From VMGX01 sp041658885 (lineage in GTDB: Bacteria; Patescibacteriota; Minisyncoccia; Phycocordibacterales; 21-14-all-36-13), in NCBI GenBank assembly GCA_041658885.1, contig JBAZZJ010000003.1, forward strand, positions 1 to 58,570: a stretch of 58,570 nt of DNA, in the 5' to 3' direction. Below are positions 15,308-23,942 of the stretch, piece after piece; positions within the stretch are counted from its first letter, which is position 1, and every line of letters starts with the position of its first letter. A program made the translations under genes and the position numbers. Below the pieces are notes generated by a model, which saw only the letters and a list, made by a program, of their open reading frames with translations, was not told the origin of the DNA and searched no databases.

Positions 15308-15428
15308 AAACATTTAATCATAGAAACACTAAATCATAAAATCATTTATTATTAATTAATATAAAAGTTTTTATTTTCAAATTTTGATATAGATTTGAGA
15401 TATTATATTTTAGATTTAAGATAACATT

Positions 15429-15776
15429 ATGACCCGAGTAAAAAGAGGAACAATTTCATTAAAGAGAAGAAAAAATGTCTTAAAGATGACTAAAGGTTAT
15501 CGTTTCGGTAGAAGTACTAAAGAAAGACAGGCGCGTGAAGCGATTGCGCACGCTGGGGTTCATGCTTTTAATGATAGAAAAAATAAAAAAGCCAATTTCA
15601 GAAGAGATTGGACAAATACGATAAACTACGCAGTAAGAGAGTTTGGCATTTCATACAGCAAATTTATAGACGCACTAAAAAAGAAAGATGTTGAATTAGA
15701 TAGAAAGGTTTTAGCTCAAATAGCAACGGAAAATCCTGAATCATTCCAAAAATTAGTTGGACAGATAAAAAAATAA
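15429..15776 (+). CDS. rplT: Ribosomal protein L20
   Basis: An early-assembling 50S protein that binds 23S domain II, and in many bacteria the translational repressor of this operon. The 115 residues show MTRVKRG, the long basic helix region KGYRFGRSTKERQAREA and the globular end with INYAVREFGISYSKFI and LDRKVLAQIA. It follows rpmI after 121 bp of AT-rich sequence and ends at a terminator. Confidence 0.96.
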   Translation: MTRVKRGTISLKRRKNVLKMTKGYRFGRSTKERQAREAIAHAGVHAFNDRKNKKANFRRDWTNTINYAVREFGISYSKFIDALKKKDVELDRKVLAQIATENPESFQKLVGQIKK

Positions 15777-15803
15777 TAAAAAGCCCCATCAAGGGGCTTT
15801 TTT
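15777..15803 (+). terminator. rplT terminator
   Basis: AAAAGCCCC and GGGGCTTTT pair around ATCAA, followed by TTTTG. It also faces the converging minus-strand gene. Confidence 0.8.
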
Positions 15804-15808
15804 GTTTT

Positions 15809-15994
15809 CTAGACATTAATCTCTTTCAGAAAAAGAACAAAAAACAATATTGTTATTATATAAAATAGAATGGCAAAAATAAGATTTCTATTCCTTTTCT
15901 TTTTAAACTCTTTGTCTTTTTTCATCCCTAATATACTGGATGAAAAAATTACAAAAAGAGCAAATGTAATTACTAAACCAACAAACCACAACAT
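15809..15994 (-). CDS. Small two-helix membrane protein
   Basis: 61 residues: a first hydrophobic helix (about 3-23), a basic cytoplasmic loop (KKDKEFKKKRNRN) and a second helix (about 37-56). GGGAG lies 7 bases before the ATG, so it is probably real. Single gene between the converging rplT and the beta-CASP gene. The family was not recognised and no catalytic residue is seen. Confidence 0.6.
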   Translation of the reverse strand: MLWFVGLVITFALFVIFSSSILGMKKDKEFKKKRNRNLIFAILFYIITILFFVLFLKEINV

Positions 15995-16131
15995 AATTAT
16001 TCTCCCATAAATTTTGAACTATTTAAATAAATAATACACTAATAAACAAAGTCAAGAATTTTTTTGTGTGTTTACTGATTTAATTAGAAATTAGAAATTG
16101 GAAATTAAACATTCTTTGAAATTTAACGAAG

Positions 16132-17535
16132 TTAAATTTCAAAGCTCTGCCCTTCTAATGGATAAACTGCATTTATATCAAGGTTGTCTCTAATTTTTTG
16201 AACAAGAAATAAACCCGCATTCATTTCTCCCATTACAACAAAAACTTTTTTTAGTTTATCGCTATTTGATTTTTCAACAAATTCAACAAGATGATCGGAA
16301 TCTTTGTGGCTTGAATAGCTTAATATTTGTTTAACATCTGCTTTTACATCTATTTCTTTACCGAGAATTTTTATTCTTCTTTCCCCATCCAATATCTGCC
16401 TTCCAACCGTTCCGGCCACTTGGAATCCTGTAAATAATATTGTTGTATTTGGATTTGATAAGTATTCAATCTCATGAGATAAAATTCTTCCTCCCATAGA
16501 CATACCGGCTCCAGCAATTATTATTTTTGGATTTGGAGTATTTTTTATATTTTCAGATTCACCCATCTTTTTTGTGAATTTCAATTTGGGAAAATTAAAT
16601 ATATTATCACCAGAATCAATTTTATTTTGTGTTTCTTGATTAAAGTAATTTGAATATTTTTTATAAACATCTGTCGCTTTTATTGCAAACGGCGAGTCTA
16701 GAAAAACAGGGATGGATTCTATTTCTTTGTTTTCTATCAAATCATTTAATTCAGATAAAATTATTTGTGATTTTTCAACTGAAAAAGCGGGTATTAGAAG
16801 TGTTCCCTTTTTTTCTATAACCTTTTTTACAACTTTTTTAAATTCATTTGTTCTTGTTTCTTTTTCTTCGTGGTTTTTATTCCCGTACACACTTTCCATT
16901 ACAATATAATCAGCATCATTTGGAAATTCCGTGTCCTTAAGTAGTGGAGATGGGGAATTACCCAAATCTCCAGTAAAAGCAATTTTTTCATTTTCATACC
17001 AAACTTCTACTATTGAAGACCCTAGAATATGCCCCGAGTCTCTCAAAAATATTGAAAAACCCTCTTCAAAATCTTTCTTGTTTGCATAATCTATCGTTTC
17101 CCACATTGATAAAGCCTTATGAACGTCCTCAATGGAGTAAAGTCTGTATTTATCATCTGATTCATAGGACATTATTTTAATGGCATCTTCAAAACTTAAC
17201 TCCGAAAGTTCTTTTGTAGCTGGTGTTGAATAAATTTTGCCCTTAAAACCATCTTTAACTAATTTTGGAATTCTTCCTATATGATCTAAATGTGCGTGTG
17301 TTATAAAAAGAAAATCTATTGTTTTTGGGTCAAAAGGAAACGGGAGTCTGTTTAATTTTTCTTTTTCTTCTCCTCCCTGTATGAGACCGCAATCAATTAA
17401 AATTTTAAAATTCTTTTGGTTTTTATTATTTATTGTTTCCAATAAAAAATTGGCTCCAGTTACTGATTCGGTTCCGCCATAAAAAGTTATTTTTAGATTT
17501 TTATCCCCTACTTTTTCTGTTTTTGATTTTTTCAT
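16132..17535 (-). CDS. MBL-fold beta-CASP RNA nuclease
   Basis: A metallo-beta-lactamase nuclease of the RNA-processing (CPSF/Ysh1-like, COG1236) group. The 467 residues carry the zinc motif THAHLDHIGR near 79-88, a further metal-ligand region RDSGHILGSS and FTGDLGNSPSPLL, the beta-CASP domain with ESVYGNK and PAFSVEKSQ, ISYSSHKDSDHLVEF-type motif C and GEMNAG at the end. Probably an exo- or endoribonuclease in RNA turnover. It starts 4 bp after the upstream membrane protein gene, so the two are an operon. Confidence 0.88.
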   Translation of the reverse strand: MKKSKTEKVGDKNLKITFYGGTESVTGANFLLETINNKNQKNFKILIDCGLIQGGEEKEKLNRLPFPFDPKTIDFLFITHAHLDHIGRIPKLVKDGFKGKIYSTPATKELSELSFEDAIKIMSYESDDKYRLYSIEDVHKALSMWETIDYANKKDFEEGFSIFLRDSGHILGSSIVEVWYENEKIAFTGDLGNSPSPLLKDTEFPNDADYIVMESVYGNKNHEEKETRTNEFKKVVKKVIEKKGTLLIPAFSVEKSQIILSELNDLIENKEIESIPVFLDSPFAIKATDVYKKYSNYFNQETQNKIDSGDNIFNFPKLKFTKKMGESENIKNTPNPKIIIAGAGMSMGGRILSHEIEYLSNPNTTILFTGFQVAGTVGRQILDGERRIKILGKEIDVKADVKQILSYSSHKDSDHLVEFVEKSNSDKLKKVFVVMGEMNAGLFLVQKIRDNLDINAVYPLEGQSFEI

Positions 17536-17539
17536 TTAT

Positions 17540-17938
17540 TTAGTTTCCCTCTTTTGAATTAACAATTTTAATTTTATCAGAAAAAATAGAGATTATCGTT
17601 GCTCCTACCAATGCAATAAAAATGTCAGTAATTGTGTCAAAAAAATAATTTTTACCAAAAAGATTTTGATCTAACAGAAACTCCATTACCTCCCACATTA
17701 TTGCAATAAAAACTGTTGAAAAAAGAATGAAAGAAGCTGTTTTTATTTTTTCTTTTAAACCCGGGGCTTTTGAAAAATACAATAATATTAATGCGACAGT
17801 AACCCCGCCAGTAAAATGCATGAGTAAATCAAACCATGAAAATCTCCAATACCAAAAATATCTACCTGCATAGATATTTAATACGGAAATCGCGAAAGAT
17901 AATAAAAATAATATACTAAAAAAGATTTTGTTTTTCAC
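17540..17938 (-). CDS. VanZ/DUF2238-like membrane protein
   Basis: 132 residues with four hydrophobic segments. WYWRFSWFDLLMHFTGG, then a WEVMEFLLD segment and DTITDIFIALVGA, follow the pattern of the YjdF/DUF2238 and VanZ-like membrane families, with conserved His, Glu and Asp facing the membrane. The function of these families is poorly known. First gene of a pair with the beta-CASP nuclease, 4 bp apart. Confidence 0.6.
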   Translation of the reverse strand: MKNKIFFSILFLLSFAISVLNIYAGRYFWYWRFSWFDLLMHFTGGVTVALILLYFSKAPGLKEKIKTASFILFSTVFIAIMWEVMEFLLDQNLFGKNYFFDTITDIFIALVGATIISIFSDKIKIVNSKEGN

Positions 17939-18257
17939 ATTAATAATTATAACAAAAAAATCCGCTTATGCAGATTTTTTTGTTGGGATTGTTTGTGAAA
18001 AGAGCCCGCCGAAATGACAAGTGGGTGTCCGCAAAAACAGAAATTAATTCTGTTAAGATATAAGACTCCCTTAAGCTCTATTGTGGACTAGTTTCAACAA
18101 ACAACCCTCTATAATTATAACCCAAAATTCAGATGTCAAAACTCAAAACCACAAAGCAAAACGAAAAAAAATAGTAGTCAAAGCCGTTTCAAATTATTAC
18201 CATTAAATAAGGTGACTTTTGTTTTTATGATTTTATGATTTGGTGATTTTATGAATT
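17939..18257. other. Gene-free spacer with inverted repeat
   Basis: No gene is seen. An inverted-repeat element spans 17985-18107 (GGGATTGTTTGTGAAA and GTTTCAACAAACAACCC). The rest is AT-rich, with a TTTTATGATTTGGTGATTTT word (18223-18252) next to the ndk stop that recurs in other spacers. Confidence 0.5.
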
Positions 18258-18845
18258 TTAATTATCCACTCCGAATCTTTTATAATCAAAAATTGGTGGA
18301 TTTTTACCAAACCAGTGTTCTATTTCATGTTTTGCCTCTTCCGGCGTTTCAGACGCATGTATTAAATTCATTGTCGCTCTTTTTTCTTTATTAGCAAGAA
18401 TTGGTGAGTCAATTGAAAAGTCTCCTCTTATCGTCCCCATGTCTGCTAAATATGGCTGTGTCACTCCAGCAATTTTTCTGACTGTATCAACCGCATGAAT
18501 TCCTTGAATAACCATTCTAACAAGCGGAGCCAATGTCATGTAATCTAAAAGCCAGGTTCTAACTAGTTGGCCTATTTCAAAATCATCTTCAGTTCCTGTT
18601 TCTTCTTTGGTTGAGTATCCATATTTTTCGTAGGTTGTCTTTGTTTTTGTCCCTAAACGAGTTATCCATTCTTTACTTTTAGGATAATGATTGTCAATTT
18701 CTTCTTTTGTTGGTTGAAACATTTCAAGAGCAACTATTTTTAAATCTCTTTGTTCTAATCTTTTTATAATTTCACCAATCAAACCTTTTTTAACTCCATC
18801 TGGTTTAACCATAACGAATGTTCTTTCTTCTTTTGGATTTATCAT
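18258..18845 (-). CDS. ndk: Nucleoside diphosphate kinase
   Basis: Transfers phosphate from ATP to other NDPs through a phosphohistidine. The N-terminus ERTFVMVKPDGVKKGLIGEI and the catalytic His in NLIHASET (His163) identify it. At 195 residues it is about 45 longer than standard NDKs. The extra residues lie between about 50 and 100 (KEWITRLGTKTKTTYEKYG...ETGTEDDFEIG) before the Kpn-loop region. It is the last gene of adk-map-ndk, 27 bp after map. Confidence 0.92.
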   Translation of the reverse strand: MINPKEERTFVMVKPDGVKKGLIGEIIKRLEQRDLKIVALEMFQPTKEEIDNHYPKSKEWITRLGTKTKTTYEKYGYSTKEETGTEDDFEIGQLVRTWLLDYMTLAPLVRMVIQGIHAVDTVRKIAGVTQPYLADMGTIRGDFSIDSPILANKEKRATMNLIHASETPEEAKHEIEHWFGKNPPIFDYKRFGVDN

Positions 18846-18872
18846 AATATATTTTTATAAATAATAATTACT

Positions 18873-19652
18873 CTAATATACTAAGTTTTCATTCTTCGTC
18901 AAAATTTCTGGTCCGTTTTTTGTTACAATTATTGTATGTTCAAAGTGTGCACTTCTTTTCCCATCTTTTGTTTTATAAGTAAAACCGTCTCGCCCCGAAA
19001 CCATATCTCCGCTTCCTTCTCCAATCATTGGTTCTATTGCCAAAACCATTCCTTCAATTAATTTTTTTCCTCTTCCTTTCATCCCAAAATTTGGGATGAG
19101 AGGGTCTTCATGAAGCTCACGCCCAACTCCATGTCCAACAAGTTCTTGAAAAACTGAAAATTTATTTTTCTTTGCAGTTTTTTCAACTGCAAAACCTATA
19201 TCTCCGATATAACCCCCAACTTTTGCTTCTTTTATACAGCTTAACAGAGCCGTTTTTGTCGTTTCAATTAATTTTTTGCCAAGTTTATCAATGTTGCCAA
19301 CTCCAATTGTATAAGCCATATCTGTAATTAAATTTTTATATTTCATCCCCAAATCTATTGAAACAATGTCTCCGTCTTTAATTATTTTTTCTTTCGTCGG
19401 AACACAATGAACAATATCTTCGTTTATAGAAACACAAACACTTGTAGGATATGGTTTAGAATTTTTTTCTGGTTTGTAATTTAAAAATGCGGGTTCTCCT
19501 TCTTGTTTTTTTATTAAATCATAAGCGAGACTATCCAATTCAATGGTAAAAACTCCGACTTTTGTTTTTTTAACTAATTCAGACATAACAAAAGCGAGGC
19601 GCTTTCCGCCTTTTCTTAAAATTTCCAATTCTTTTTCACTTCTTATAATCAT
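18873..19652 (-). CDS. map: Methionine aminopeptidase type I
   Basis: Removes the initiator methionine from nascent proteins. The 259 residues show the five metal ligands in family context: SIDLGMKYKNLITDMAYT (two Asp), GHGVGRELHEDP (His), AIEPMIGEGSG (Glu) and HFEHTIIVT (Glu). No N-terminal zinc finger or SH3-binding extension. It follows adk after 11 bp, as in the usual secY-adk-map order, although here secY is 8 kb away. Confidence 0.95.
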   Translation of the reverse strand: MIIRSEKELEILRKGGKRLAFVMSELVKKTKVGVFTIELDSLAYDLIKKQEGEPAFLNYKPEKNSKPYPTSVCVSINEDIVHCVPTKEKIIKDGDIVSIDLGMKYKNLITDMAYTIGVGNIDKLGKKLIETTKTALLSCIKEAKVGGYIGDIGFAVEKTAKKNKFSVFQELVGHGVGRELHEDPLIPNFGMKGRGKKLIEGMVLAIEPMIGEGSGDMVSGRDGFTYKTKDGKRSAHFEHTIIVTKNGPEILTKNENLVY

Positions 19653-19663
19653 AAAAACAAAAA

Positions 19664-20269
19664 CTATTTAAAAACTTTAGCGAGAATTTCGTTGTGAACA
19701 CCTTCAATACTTTGTTCTCCGTTTATTTCATGAAATTTATAGTTTGGATCATTTTTTAAATATTCAATAGTTGGAGTAACTTCTTTTTCATACCAACCTA
19801 ATCGCTTTTCAATATCTCCTTTCATTTTATCATCAGCCCTTCCTCTTTCTACGAGTCTTTCTTTTGACCACAAACGAGAAACATTTATAAAAATAACATG
19901 GGTACCTTCTCTTTTATAAAATCTTATAGCTGTATCAAATGCTTTTGCCTCCCTTAATTTTCTTGGGGTTCCGTCTACAACCAAATGTTCACCGCCTTTT
20001 ATGTTTTCAATCAAAATATCGGACCAAACCCAAACTGCAAGAAATTCCGGTTGGAGAATTCCTTTTTCATAAAGTTCTCTAGAAAGTTCACTTGAATAAC
20101 TTTCGCCATTCATAAAATTTCTAATTTTTTCTCCACTCTCTAAATAAAAAACTTTTCTTTGTGGGTCATTTTCTTTTAGATATGAAATCAAAAGCTCCGC
20201 CTGTGTTCCCTTACCACATCCAGACGGGCCTATAAATATAAATGTTTCCGGTTTTATTATATTTGTCAT
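19664..20269 (-). CDS. adk: Adenylate kinase
   Basis: Interconverts ATP+AMP and 2 ADP. The 201 residues have the P-loop GPSGCGKGTQ at 14-23, the AMP-binding VDGTPRKLREAKAFD (normally DGFPR) and RGRADDK in the LID region. The LID is the short, zinc-free type. DGTPR instead of DGFPR is common in divergent family members. First gene of adk-map-ndk; an ACCCTGTTAAAT element lies just upstream. Confidence 0.92.
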   Translation of the reverse strand: MTNIIKPETFIFIGPSGCGKGTQAELLISYLKENDPQRKVFYLESGEKIRNFMNGESYSSELSRELYEKGILQPEFLAVWVWSDILIENIKGGEHLVVDGTPRKLREAKAFDTAIRFYKREGTHVIFINVSRLWSKERLVERGRADDKMKGDIEKRLGWYEKEVTPTIEYLKNDPNYKFHEINGEQSIEGVHNEILAKVFK

Positions 20270-20275
20270 ATATTT

Positions 20276-20327
20276 ACCCTGTTAAATTCCGCCATGGGCG
20301 GACCTGCTTTGCAGGATTTAATAGGGT
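20276..20327. repeat. ACCCTGTTAAAT inverted-repeat element
   Basis: Ends ACCCTGTTAAAT and ATTTAATAGGGT enclose two small hairpins (TCCGCCATGGGCGGA; CCTGCTTTGCAGG). It lies 6 bp upstream of the adk start codon. Same family as 13321-13391 and the in-frame copy in ruvX. Confidence 0.7.
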
Positions 20328-20407
20328 TAATAATACGCTATTTATAGCCAAAATACAAAATCCAGGGGATTAGCCACGGGATTTTGTTAAATTTAATTTA
20401 CGTTTTA

Positions 20408-21526
20408 TTATTTTATATCCACAGAAACACCATTTTTTATTTGTTTCATCACAAAATAATTTTCAAGTGTTGTAATCCCTCCTATAGTATCAAATGTAAC
20501 TGTTCCATAACTAACCGTGTCAAATTTTGTTTTTCTCATATATAAATCCAGATCACTTGGATTATCTTTAACTGCTTTTGCAATTATATAAACAGAGTCA
20601 TACGCGGTACTTGCTCCAAAAACTGGATCTACATTATAAACAGACTTATATTTATTAAAGAACTTAATGTTTGGTATTTTTGGACCATAAAAATAAAATC
20701 CCTCAAACCAATCTTTGTTGTAATCAGTTCTTGTATAATTTTGTTGAACAAATTCATCACCATAAACAACAATTTTTGACCCAAGTAAAATCTTCCCTTT
20801 TTTCAAAAAACCAACATTCTCTTTTTCATCATAAAGAGCAACAAAAACGACATCTGGTTTTTTATCTGCAACTTTTACCAATATTGATTGAATGTCTGTC
20901 CCTGGATTTAACATATCTTTACCAACAATTTCTATTCCATATTTTTTTGCCGCTTCTTCCATGTAAGAAACTGCAGTTGTGTAGTAAGAATCATTCTGAG
21001 CAATAATATAAAGTTTTTTTGCACCAGAATTTGCCATATGCTTAATTGCTAATTCTGATTTGGGTTGGGTACGATACCATGTTGAAAATACATTCGGATG
21101 TATTTTTACACCATTAACAGCCTCGATACCAGCGTCAGGAGAAATCATAAGCGTATTTGGTTTTAAAACCGATTCTGCTCCCTGGTATACATCCAACCAA
21201 CCCACAAGAATAGATTTTACTTTATCAATGTTTTGTAATTTTGATACTGCTGAAACACTATCTTTAGAAGTGCTTCTCGTATCTTCCATAATCAATTCGA
21301 TTTTTCTATTATTTATTCCACCCTCATCATTAATTTCTTGAACTGCAAGCTTTATTCCGTTCAATGCTACTTCTCCCCAAATTGATGCATCACCAGTTAA
21401 AGGAAATGCTGCCCCAATCTTAATCGGACTCGTTTCTTCTTCTGTCGGAGCTGTTATTAAAAAATACCCACCAACTAAAACTATTAAAACTACCACAACC
21501 CACAAAATTACTTTATTTTGAGCCAT
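20408..21526 (-). CDS. ABC transporter substrate-binding protein (LivJ-like)
   Basis: A periplasmic-binding-type protein of the branched-chain amino acid/amide (LivK/LivJ) family, held at the membrane by an uncleaved or lipid-free N-terminal anchor (KVILWVVVVLIVLVGGYFLI). The 372 residues have the two-lobe type I fold: IKIGAAFPLTGDASIWGEVA, GIKLAVQEINDEGGINNRKI, LMISPDAG. It is very similar at the N-terminus to the second binding protein at 27223-28341. The two probably feed one permease with different ligands. It is separated from livF by a transposase gene on the other strand. Confidence 0.85.
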   Translation of the reverse strand: MAQNKVILWVVVVLIVLVGGYFLITAPTEEETSPIKIGAAFPLTGDASIWGEVALNGIKLAVQEINDEGGINNRKIELIMEDTRSTSKDSVSAVSKLQNIDKVKSILVGWLDVYQGAESVLKPNTLMISPDAGIEAVNGVKIHPNVFSTWYRTQPKSELAIKHMANSGAKKLYIIAQNDSYYTTAVSYMEEAAKKYGIEIVGKDMLNPGTDIQSILVKVADKKPDVVFVALYDEKENVGFLKKGKILLGSKIVVYGDEFVQQNYTRTDYNKDWFEGFYFYGPKIPNIKFFNKYKSVYNVDPVFGASTAYDSVYIIAKAVKDNPSDLDLYMRKTKFDTVSYGTVTFDTIGGITTLENYFVMKQIKNGVSVDIK

Positions 21527-21621
21527 ATTTTTTGATTAATAAGTTAATAATAAATATTACTTGATTTTATAATACAAAAAATCACACGAAAATACAAGCT
21601 AAGCCAAACAAACTACGAAAA

Positions 21622-21658
21622 CAGAGCACTACGGAGGCGTTGCCTCCGTAGTGCTCTG
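21622..21658. repeat. REP hairpin, left of transposase
   Basis: A 17-bp perfect hairpin CAGAGCACTACGGAGGC / GCCTCCGTAGTGCTCTG with GTT loop. The TACGGAGGCGTTGCCTCCGTA core is shared with 22322-22360 and, with one change, 28502-28537. Confidence 0.8.
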
Positions 21659-21673
21659 TGTTATACTTTACAA

Positions 21674-22318
21674 ATGGCTTTAAGAAAACAATCTTTTGCT
21701 ATAGATGAATACTATCATTTATATAATCGCGGGACAGAAAAAAGGATAATTTTCTCAGACAAAGAAGATTATGAACATTTTTTATTTCTAATGTACATCT
21801 GTAATACCACAAAAAGTATAGAGTTAAGAAATATCGGTAAAAATTTTGATCGTGGAGAAACTATAATTGACATAGGAACATACTGTCTAATGCCTAATCA
21901 CTTTCACATTCTCGTTCGTGAAAAAGAAGAGAGTGGAATTTCTAGATATATGCACAAATTAATGACTAGTTATTCAATGTATTTTAATAAAAAATACGAA
22001 CGAACAGGTAAATTATATGAAGGAACGTTTAAATCAAATTATGTAAGTAGTGATGAATATTTAAAATATTTATATTCATACATACATTTAAATCCCGCAA
22101 AATTAATAGACAAAAACTGGAAAGAAAATAAAACCAAAAATACTATTCGTTTATTAAATTACATTTTTTCTTATCCTTATTCGAGTTTAAAAGAATATTT
22201 GAATTTAAAATTTAGAATTACAAAACCTTCAAAATTTCCTGTTTATTTTAAAAAACCAAACGAACATAAGAAAGAACTTTTTGAATGGTTAAATTTTGGT
22301 GAAGAATTAAATTATTAG
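21674..22318 (+). CDS. REP-associated tyrosine transposase (Y1_Tnp)
   Basis: A single-strand-DNA transposase of the IS200/IS605-like RAYT group, thought to move REP hairpins. The 214 residues have the HUH site NHFHILV (His76, His78) and a candidate catalytic Tyr100 in LMTSYSMYFNKKYERTGKLYEG, followed by SSDEYLKYLYSYIHLNPAK. It lies 15 bp from one REP-like hairpin and 3 bp from the other. It is inserted on the opposite strand between livF and the first binding-protein gene. Intact, so possibly active. Confidence 0.92.
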   Translation: MALRKQSFAIDEYYHLYNRGTEKRIIFSDKEDYEHFLFLMYICNTTKSIELRNIGKNFDRGETIIDIGTYCLMPNHFHILVREKEESGISRYMHKLMTSYSMYFNKKYERTGKLYEGTFKSNYVSSDEYLKYLYSYIHLNPAKLIDKNWKENKTKNTIRLLNYIFSYPYSSLKEYLNLKFRITKPSKFPVYFKKPNEHKKELFEWLNFGEELNY

Positions 22319-22321
22319 TAG

Positions 22322-22360
22322 AAACAACCATACGGAGGCGTTGCCTCCGTATGGTTGTTT
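22322..22360. repeat. REP hairpin, right of transposase
   Basis: An 18-bp perfect hairpin AAACAACCATACGGAGGC / GCCTCCGTATGGTTGTTT with GTT loop, followed by a T-run. It can double as a terminator for the transposase gene and for livF on the other strand. Confidence 0.8.
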
Positions 22361-22363
22361 TTT

Positions 22364-23086
22364 TTAATTTTTACCTAAAAATACTTTTTCTAAAATGTCA
22401 CTCTTGGCTATTTCTTCAGAACTTCCATGAGCAACAACCTTACCTTTATCTAAAACATACGCTCTGCTTGTTATTTCTAAAAGTGATTTGATGTTATGTT
22501 CAACAACAAAAATTGCAGTTTTATGTCTCTCGTTAATTTCTTTTATTTTTGCAAAAACTTCTTTAACTAATTTTGGTGACAAACCAAGCGTTGGTTCATC
22601 AAGAAGTAAAACTTTCGGGTCAGTTATTATTCCACGAGCAAGAGCGAGCATTTGTTGTTGCCCACCAGAAAGAGTCTCTGATTTTTCTTTCATTTTCTTT
22701 TTAAGTTCCGGAAAAATTTCTAAAATTTCTTCAATTCTTCTTTTTAATTCAGTTTTATCTTTTACAATAACTCCACCCATTTCCAAATTTTCTTTAACCG
22801 TCAAACTATGAAACAGTTGCCTTCCTTGAGGAACAAAGGAAATTCCCATTCTTGCAATTTTGTAAGAAACTGGTTTTATTTTTTTCTCATGCCAAAAAAT
22901 ATCGCCAGACAAAATTGGCGCGAGACCAAAAACCGCTTTTAAAATTGTTGATTTTCCAGCACCGTTTGGACCCATGAGAGCAACTATTTCCCCTTCGTCT
23001 ATTTGAACTGAGGCACCATCAAGAGCATGAACTCCACCGTAGTGAACTTTTATGTCTTCTAGTTTTAACAATATTTCTTTTGTCAT
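22364..23086 (-). CDS. livF: ABC transporter ATPase LivF
   Basis: One of two ATPase subunits of a branched-chain-amino-acid-type importer. The 240 residues have Walker A GPNGAGKST (about 38-46), LivF-type FVPQGRQLFHSLTVKENL, signature LSGGQQQMLALARG, Walker B VLLLDEPTLGLSP and the H-loop VVEHN. FVPQGR-LF is diagnostic for LivF. It follows livG after 51 bp. Confidence 0.93.
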   Translation of the reverse strand: MTKEILLKLEDIKVHYGGVHALDGASVQIDEGEIVALMGPNGAGKSTILKAVFGLAPILSGDIFWHEKKIKPVSYKIARMGISFVPQGRQLFHSLTVKENLEMGGVIVKDKTELKRRIEEILEIFPELKKKMKEKSETLSGGQQQMLALARGIITDPKVLLLDEPTLGLSPKLVKEVFAKIKEINERHKTAIFVVEHNIKSLLEITSRAYVLDKGKVVAHGSSEEIAKSDILEKVFLGKN

Positions 23087-23137
23087 GTTTAATTTAAATT
23101 TTTAATTTTTTAGATTTGAGATTTTAGATTGGTGAAT

Positions 23138-23872
23138 TTATTCACCAAGATACGCTTCTATAACATTTTTTTGAGACAAAACTTTTTCTGGATTTCCTTC
23201 TGCTAATAATTTCCCCTCGTCCATAACAATCAGACGATCTGACAGTTCACGAATTAAATCCATATTGTGTTCAATTAAAATTATTGTTTTTCCGTGTTCT
23301 TTTAGTTCCTTAATTATAGAAACAATGGTTTTTCTCATTTCTGGGAAAAGCCCGGCGAATGGTTCGTCAAATAAAAATATATTCACATCCATTGAAATGG
23401 CTCTCGCTATTTCTAATAACTTTCTTTGACCGTATGACAAATTCACCGCCAATTCGTTCTTTTTCTCCCATAAATTAACCCTTCTTAAAACTTCCTCCGC
23501 TTGTTTTAGATGATAATCTTTGTGTTTTTCAAAAAGAGCACTCCATAAATTTCTTTTTGTAATAACAACAAGTATATTGTCTAAGATTGTCATTTGTTCA
23601 AAAAGTTTAATATTTTGAAATGTTCTAGTAATACCAAATGACGAGACTTCGTGTGTTTTTATTTTTGATAATGAAATTCCTTTTATTATTATGTGTCCGC
23701 TATCAATTGATTTTACTCCGCTTATTAGATTTATGAGAGTGGTTTTTCCTGAACCGTTTGGTCCAACAATGCTTGTTATCTTTCCTTCTTCAATAGAAAT
23801 AGATAAATGATCAACGGCGTGTATACCATCAAAGTACTTTGTTAATTTATCTATTTTTAATATTTCACTCAT
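23138..23872 (-). CDS. livG: ABC transporter ATPase LivG
   Basis: The second ATPase subunit of the importer. From MSEILKIDKL it has 244 residues with GPNGSGKTT, the LivG-type GITRTFQNIKLFEQMT, signature LSYGQRKLLEIARA, INIFLFDEP-like Walker B and LIEHNMD. A start at 23896 would translate part of a palindrome (23886-23917) and is rejected. Confidence 0.93.
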   Translation of the reverse strand: MSEILKIDKLTKYFDGIHAVDHLSISIEEGKITSIVGPNGSGKTTLINLISGVKSIDSGHIIIKGISLSKIKTHEVSSFGITRTFQNIKLFEQMTILDNILVVITKRNLWSALFEKHKDYHLKQAEEVLRRVNLWEKKNELAVNLSYGQRKLLEIARAISMDVNIFLFDEPFAGLFPEMRKTIVSIIKELKEHGKTIILIEHNMDLIRELSDRLIVMDEGKLLAEGNPEKVLSQKNVIEAYLGE

Positions 23873-23885
23873 AGTTTTTTGCTTG

Positions 23886-23917
23886 CCCCGTAGCAAGTTT
23901 TAACTTTGCTACTGGGG
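23886..23917. repeat. CCCCGTAGC/GCTACTGGGG palindrome before livG
   Basis: CCCCGTAGCAAGTT and AACTTTGCTACTGGGG pair across two bases. It belongs to the CCCCGTA...TACTGGGG family and sits 13 bp upstream of the livG ATG. Confidence 0.6.
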
Positions 23918-23942
23918 TTTCTAAAATTGTATTCATATTTTA

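Noticed and set aside
19085..19105. Small palindrome in map (CCCAAAATTTGGG) as an inserted element
   Set aside because: It encodes the PNFG segment conserved in methionine aminopeptidases, so it is native coding sequence.
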